A stretch of DNA of 64,000 bases from Zygaena filipendulae (lineage: Eukaryota > Arthropoda > Insecta > Lepidoptera > Zygaenidae). Numbering within the stretch: position 1 is the first letter of the stretch; each line of letters begins with the position of its first letter. The translations under genes were made by a program, and so were the position numbers. The stretch covers positions 62,001 through 126,000 of the forward strand of contig CAJRBF020000003.1 in NCBI GenBank assembly GCA_907165275.2, written 5' to 3'. Of this stretch, positions 60,401 to 64,000 are shown one piece after another. The notes under the pieces are model-generated. The model did not search any database. It was not told the DNA's origin and worked only from the letters and a program-made list of their open reading frames with translations.

Positions 60401-61459
60401 GGCACAACGCTCGTTCGTAACGCTATACTCGCCAGGCAGTAAATAATACTCGCGACCAATTGGTCCTCGGACAGAACCATTTACGTAAACATTACCAGAT
60501 TTCATAGAACTACACTGAACCAATACGGGTTTTAGGCTACTAGAAGGAATAGTGGTAGAGTTGGATGTAACAAAGTGAGCTTTTCCTTCGTTTTGAAATT
60601 TTTGAAAAATAATTTTATCTGGACTTTTGGTTATTACTATGTTCGGTTTCTCAGTAAAGGAGTGCCCAAGCAGTACGGCATGTTTCAACACATAATCTTC
60701 GACTACGTATATGGTTACAATTTCCTTAATGCCCTGTACCTCTACATCTGCTACTATCATACCTATAGGGTAGACTAAATGATTGCCAATACCTCTAAGC
60801 GTAGGCATTTCGGTATTTTTAATAATGTGGGTATTTAAAGACTTAACATCACTTTCTCTTATTAAAGAGCATTGACTACCTAGGTCTAAGTGGCATTCAA
60901 AAATTTTATCGTTGACTTTTATATTCATTATATATTTACTGTTCGCATTGTCAGAAATACTAACTTCGGATACATTTTTCTCATTTTTATCTACAGAATT
61001 TTTGTTAGGAATTTCATTAAATTTGTTTCTATAGCAATTTGTTGACTGATGCCCTAGTCTATCGCAACTGGTGCACTTTACCAGTGGTTTATCGCATTTA
61101 AAACTCGGATGTCCAATCTGATTACAGTTAAAACATTTTATACTTGAATTGTTGCCTACGGATTTCGATAATACAGATCTATTGCTAGAGATTACACTCC
61201 TATCATTCCTAATTTTCCTAAAACTATCACTACCGTCTCTATGATTCCCCACTTTGACTGTCCTAAAATATTTCAAGACTCGTGCAGGTTCTGTAAATTC
61301 TGCAGCTTGCGCTCCTACTCTAACCGCACGATCGTCTACACCATGTAACAGGCAATCTACCGCTTCCCTACCATTTATCCTACAACGATGTAAGAGATTT
61401 ATCTTTGCGTAATAATACTGCTCTAACGACTCTCCGTAACGTACTCTCTTATTTAGCAT
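57437..61459 (-). CDS. Ty3/gypsy retrotransposon Gag C-terminus plus Pol polyprotein
   Basis: A 1340-codon open frame. The first 100 residues are the end of Gag. Two CCHC zinc knuckles follow (Cys109/Cys112/His117/Cys122 and Cys129/Cys132/His137/Cys142). The aspartic protease motif is DLGSQCSLI (residues 192-200). Reverse transcriptase spans about 450-650 with YMDD at 599-602. RNase H begins at TDAS (747-750). Integrase has an HHCC zinc domain (His951, His956, Cys986, Cys989) and the triad Asp1019, Asp1078, Glu1114, with 35 residues between the last two. A GPY-type C-terminal module is at 1251-1253. The gene order RT, RNase H, integrase defines the Ty3/gypsy group. All key catalytic residues are present, so the pol part looks intact. 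The ATG at 61459 is only the first Met in an open frame that extends to about 61498; translation would normally start in gag. No env frame follows. The protein would act in cytoplasmic particles and in integration. Confidence 0.93.
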   Translation of the reverse strand: MLNKRVRYGESLEQYYYAKINLLHRCRINGREAVDCLLHGVDDRAVRVGAQAAEFTEPARVLKYFRTVKVGNHRDGSDSFRKIRNDRSVISSNRSVLSKSVGNNSSIKCFNCNQIGHPSFKCDKPLVKCTSCDRLGHQSTNCYRNKFNEIPNKNSVDKNEKNVSEVSISDNANSKYIMNIKVNDKIFECHLDLGSQCSLIRESDVKSLNTHIIKNTEMPTLRGIGNHLVYPIGMIVADVEVQGIKEIVTIYVVEDYVLKHAVLLGHSFTEKPNIVITKSPDKIIFQKFQNEGKAHFVTSNSTTIPSSSLKPVLVQCSSMKSGNVYVNGSVRGPIGREYYLLPGEYSVTNERCAFLIFNVSSSDITIGKGELITRAAPINKTKYTLSITLNSTEVDDTIICNPDLTTQQRLTLQRTLLDYNDCFSSSLKDLGYTDVTEMTIDLDDSDPVVYRPYRMSYPERCLVREMIQEMVDSDIVRESSSPYASPIVLVKKKTGDKRLCVDYRALNRKTKKDHYPLPRIEDQLDMLSGNKMFITLDLASGYYQIPISESSRPKTAFITPDGQFEFNRMPFGLVNAPSVFQRTINKILSDAKMKYALVYMDDILIPCKNFDEGLERLKEVLDLLRKGKLTSKLSKCNFFLDNIDFLGFEVSANGIRPGSKKSDAVSKFPIPKNQHELRQFLGLSGFFRRFIKGYATLAAPLSDLLKKDKVWTWGKTQEDAFTLIKDLLSKRPLLALYDPLAETQLHTDASKNGLAGILLQRNDKGILQPVSYFSRKTTPEEQKYHSYELETLAVISSLQRFRVYLLGISFVIQTDCSALRSTLVKRDLVPRIARWWIQLQEFDCSIEYRPGAKMAHVDALSRNPVEIETPETHVLDVLIVDSEQDWITTVQSVDDDITNIKNILSDSNSEKVADVYGNFKVKNGRVYRIIGDELKWVVPKGARWQIVKKHHDDVGHCGYEKTLARIKKHYWFKRMRRFVKKYVLACLECAHHKAHGGKREGMLHPIEKVSIPFHTVDADHLGPFIKSRNGNCYLLVIIDSFTKFINIAPVKNTKSQTTVKILKDHIGFFGVPTRLITDRGSSFTSKIFKEFTAEYGIKHVMNAVATPRANGQVERFNRTITEALATSNHGNDEKRWDEHVKNIQIGLNTTVHKTTQKSPSELLFGFNINHKTQGMLSTIVNETTSVISHDELKNLRQATSERIAVQQIKDAERYNQHRKKAKKYKIGDLVRVERQVPHDGQSQKLVTKYQGPYRIIKVLENDRFVIEDTPLSRKNNRRYEGVVAIDKIQAWMSFDRDFDSSSNDDESDINKKNECGVNSKSINTSNDDTSNVNFNNTENK

Positions 61460-61496
61460 TTCAGTAAGAAGCTCCGCGTAATCCTCACGACTAGGG

Positions 61497-61644
61497 AAGG
61501 AATCTCTTTTTCACTCCACCCATAAATTTCGGCACACTCTTCCACTTTATTGATCCAAGTAAGCATGTTTTGTTCTTTCGTCATGGGATCGAAATCGGGT
61601 ATGACGCTATGATTATTATTATTAAAGGGCAATTTAATTTTATC
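61497..61644 (-). pseudogene. Ty3/gypsy gag middle part, broken
   Basis: After the TGA at 61645-61647 the same frame continues with KLPFNNNNHSVIPDFDP and MTKEQNMLTWINKVEE up to YGWSEKEI. It then abruptly loses frame. The pol frame picks up with FPSREDYAELL. In related Gag proteins a segment of several dozen residues separates YGWS from the EDYAELL block, so a frame-changing deletion at about 61497-61505 is the likely cause. Gag therefore cannot be made whole from this copy. Confidence 0.65.
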
Positions 61645-62166
61645 TCAATCCTTAATATCTTTGATAATAGAAATAAATTTATCTAACACCTCATTAGTTT
61701 GATTTTCCGAATACTTAACTTTTTTTGACTTTGAATAAGTTCTGACATGGTTACCTGCCGAGTCTGATGACGAGTTCGAATATCTACGCCGACGACGTCT
61801 ATCACCGCTGCTCGTCCTTGATGCTGATCTGCTCCGATGACGTCCATCCTCATTTTCCGATTTCTCCGCAGATGTGCTCCGTCTTTTCCCACTCCTACAT
61901 TTTACTTTTAAAATAGGACTCCTATCAATATTTTCCCTAGATATTCCTGAAGTTCCACTAACCTCTCGTGAACTCGGTCCTTCACCACGACCGCAGTTAT
62001 CATACCCTTGACCTCGGGTGGACCCTTCACCTCGGGTATTATCCATGTTAAGCTCTTGACCTCGAGCCTTCACTATCCTTAGCCCTTGACCTCGAGCTTC
62101 CTCAAACACTAACCTTTGACCACGGGTATCATCATAGTTTGTCTGGTCCATGTCTCTGCAACTCAT
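61645..62166 (-). CDS. Ty3/gypsy gag N-terminal region, interrupted by a stop
   Basis: A 173-codon frame from an ATG at 62166. Its first half has a repeated RGQG/RGEG motif (about six times, near residues 14-62). The second half is rich in Arg and Ser (for example RHRSRSASRTSSGDRRRRRR, about residues 107-127), resembling an RS-type nucleic-acid-binding tail. It ends in IISIIKDIKD-like sequence and a TGA. Since the reading continues in the same frame into typical Gag sequence, the TGA is either a premature stop or a read-through site; with the neighbouring deletion, premature stop is more likely. The protein would be the N-terminal extension of Gag. Confidence 0.6.
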   Translation of the reverse strand: MSCRDMDQTNYDDTRGQRLVFEEARGQGLRIVKARGQELNMDNTRGEGSTRGQGYDNCGRGEGPSSREVSGTSGISRENIDRSPILKVKCRSGKRRSTSAEKSENEDGRHRSRSASRTSSGDRRRRRRYSNSSSDSAGNHVRTYSKSKKVKYSENQTNEVLDKFISIIKDIKD

Positions 62167-62817
62167 ACAATAGAAGGAAAAGCTTAAAAATTATTCACAA
62201 AATACTTAGCGGACTGGATTCAACTCACAAGGTGAGGTTTTTTCGATAAAAAGGTTAAATAAAAGCATAAATATTGTAATTTACCTATGCTACATATTTT
62301 ATACACACACACTACATATTTATTACGAGTTCGTATTTAATCAGATAGTAATAAAAACACAAAAAGGATCAACCTTACTGTGGTACAATTAAAACGATTT
62401 GTATAATATTACCTACTAATGTTGTTAATTGATACTTTATTGCACTATAGTGTTCACTCAAGTGTTTTTGTAGATAAAAGAAGGGAAAGAAAAAGAAAAA
62501 AAAAAGTATTCATGATATATAACATAAATCACCAAATATTAGTCGGTAAATTATTAATTATCAACGGCAAAATCTGAATATTATCATAATAGGGTTATTT
62601 CATTTAATTTCATTTCATTTCATAAGTACAGAGTAACTCCATTGTCTCCTTTTTTCAATCTACCCACTAACTCACTTCAATTGTTCTTTAATGAAGCTTT
62701 GTATGTTTATGAAAATAAAGGAATTTAGAAAGTAGCAAGAAAGAAAAACCCATGTGTAGTGTTTGTGTCTATTAAGTAGGTAGATATAATACGTTGTCTC
62801 ATGTATCCCAGAGAGGG
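62167..62817. other. 5' flank of the Ty3/gypsy element; LTR not identified
   Basis: AT-rich, with no gene. On the - strand this should hold the leader and 5' LTR of the element, but I find no segment matching the candidate 3' LTR near 55520, nor an obvious primer binding site. The element may be 5'-truncated, or its LTRs too diverged to see by eye. Confidence 0.35.
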
Positions 62818-62950
62818 TATAAAGAAATATCGTGGGGATAAATAAAGATCGTCAACATCACCCGACGGGTAGTCTGTTGTTAGGCGCGGAGCGAGTCGGA
62901 CGTGCGCTCGCGCAAGGATCAGGCAGTAGTAGTGACAGTAACTGGTAGGT
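62818..62950 (+). promoter_or_regulatory. LTR- or promoter-like segment
   Basis: TATAAAG at 62818-62824 is followed by AATAAA at 62841 and then a GC-rich stretch (GGCGCGGAGCGAGTCGG). The close TATA-to-AATAAA spacing is typical of an LTR U3/R. Orientation is + and so opposite to the Ty3 element next to it. It is probably a remnant of another element. Confidence 0.25.
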
Positions 62951-63202
62951 ATAATACCGTGTCAATGTATCGACGTATGCTTATTAAATATACTTGCTAC
63001 CCACCTTTTACTTATGTTTACCTAAAATATTTATTTATTTTTTTAGCTATTAATAACATAAATAATAATCAAGATAGTCAAGTTTTTGGGCGCTCGAGAG
63101 GGCTTTTTAAAAAGACAATTTAATTATTAAAAAGCTTTAATGTGTTAGCCCTTAGGTGTTTTGGTACAGACTGAATACAAAAAGGAGTTTCTTAATTCTA
63201 AG
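62951..63202. other. Spacer, nothing recognised
   Basis: No feature apart from short A/T runs. A 73-codon frame across the start of this stretch shows no family resemblance. Confidence 0.35.
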
Positions 63203-63370
63203 AAGAAAGAAAGAAAGAAAGAAAATAAATTTATTTGTCAACCAACACATAACTAATATATAACTGCAACAATACAAAAATGTTGACAAAATGGTCCCGG
63301 CTCAGCATAATACTACCTCACACAGTTAACAGTGTGAGGCAGCGCTGGTTTTCAGCCGGAACCACGGTAA
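63203..63370 (-). mobile_element. LINE 3' end with (TTTC)n tail
   Basis: Read on the - strand, it goes from GTTCCGGCTGAAAACCAGC through a hairpin-forming CTCACACTG..TGTGTGAGG to GACAAATAAATTTATTTTC and a (TTTC)n microsatellite at about 63205-63225. This is the usual 3' end of a non-LTR retrotransposon. No coding part remains. Confidence 0.6.
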
Positions 63371-63654
63371 AAAATAAATAAAAGTAAAAAATAAACTATA
63401 AAACCAAAATTACAATAAAAAAAAATGAACTATATAACTAAACAAAAAATAGAATAAAATAACAATAAATATATATAAATACGTGACGTCTCGGACACCG
63501 TTACTTACAATAATCTGATTATAATACATAAATTACTATATACAAAAATGACATAATACGATATACCTATACGATACTGGATACAATACATAATATACAT
63601 AAATGGTACCATAAATAGTATACACAAGGAAAAAAATAATTTTGTACATCTATA
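63371..63654. other. AT-rich low-complexity spacer
   Basis: Mostly AAATAAA- and ATATA-type strings. No gene or structured repeat recognised. Confidence 0.45.
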
Positions 63655-63857
63655 CAAATATTATAAAGAGGAAAGATTTGACTTTTTGTTTGTATGTTTG
63701 TTACGATTCAACTCAAAAACCACTGGACCGATCCAAAACATTATTTCAACATTAGAAAGCCACACCATCCCTGAGCAACACAGGCCACATTGCAATACGG
63801 AGTGCCCACAAAAACTCCTAAAGTATCGCGGGTGAAACCGCGCGGGACAGCCAGTAC
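63655..63857 (-). repeat. SINE-like interspersed repeat, - orientation
   Basis: Reverse complement starts GGCTGTCCCGCGCGGTTTC, has GGATCGGTCCAGTGG and AACAAACATACAAAC, and ends TCTTTCCTCTTTATAAT. It matches the order of blocks of the 4490-4690 copy. Any open frame crossing it is accidental. Confidence 0.75.
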
Positions 63858-64000
63858 TATTATAAAACAATATTATGATTAATAATATGATAATATAATT
63901 CTAATGCTTACAAACTACTGGGTGGCCGTCTGGCCGACAATGCTTCATCATCAAATCGTCAGGTGCGCAAAGCGTGGGCGCGAGACTAGCGTCCAGCGAG
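63858..64000. other. Window end, nothing recognised
   Basis: The last 140 bp have no recognised feature. The final 40 bp are GC-richer and may begin another repeat. Confidence 0.35.

Noticed and set aside
60243..60778. Small + strand frames inside the Ty3/gypsy pol (60243-60446, 60575-60778) and the alternative - frame 61683-61892 in gag
   Set aside because: They are shadows of the long - strand frames, with no independent motif.

Overview
The window is eukaryotic, repeat-dominated DNA from an animal, most likely an insect and probably a moth or butterfly. The pointers are several short interspersed repeats of the kind abundant in Lepidoptera (starting near CCCGCGGTTTCA and ending in CTTTATAAT..AGTATAGA), insect-type mariner transposase relics with the PPRSPDLT motif, and repeated taggtacctac-like strings. 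I see no bacterial-style gene organisation, no tRNA or rRNA, and no host gene that looks intact. The species call is inference.

Layout. Bases 1-7185 are a graveyard of mobile elements: an internally deleted mariner (371-949), a 136-bp tandem repeat (1881-2272), an LTR-like promoter/poly(A) segment (3269-3444), degenerate pieces of what looks like one DIRS-type (tyrosine-recombinase) retroelement (3497-5947) interrupted by SINE-like repeats, and an inverted pair of about 200-bp repeats (1098-1298 and 6508-6707). From 7186 to 52923 the window is essentially one satellite with a monomer of about 546 bp. A short block is in + orientation (7186-7936 and 11275-12891), split by a nested insertion. 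The array then flips at 12832-12891 and runs for 40 kb, about 75 monomers, in - orientation. The - block has higher-order structure: distinguishable monomer types recur in fixed order, a 396-bp monomer with a 150-bp deletion marks a four-monomer core that recurs five times, and hybrid or fused monomers show where recombination happened. The distal part uses other multimers, including a 1096-bp dimer.

The satellite stops abruptly at 52921-52923 against a 176-bp LTR-like segment almost identical to the one at 3269-3444. After it come a LINE 3' region (53097-53870, - strand), a decayed exon-like fragment of a JmjN-domain protein (54017-54979), a second copy of the 1.6-kb mariner-like element also found at 8503-10140 (now at 55822-57411, inverted relative to the first), and a Ty3/gypsy retrotransposon on the - strand (57437-62166). 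The Ty3 element has a long open pol frame carrying protease, reverse transcriptase, RNase H and integrase, but a broken gag. The last 1.8 kb hold an LTR-like promoter remnant, a LINE tail and another SINE-like repeat.

Nothing here forms a working pathway. The window reads as heterochromatin in which satellite homogenisation and repeated transposon insertion have layered on each other. The only long, intact-looking coding frame is the Ty3/gypsy pol. The most informative signals are the higher-order structure and recombination junctions in the satellite, the JmjN pseudogene, the DIRS relic, and the palindromic deletion junction in the first mariner.
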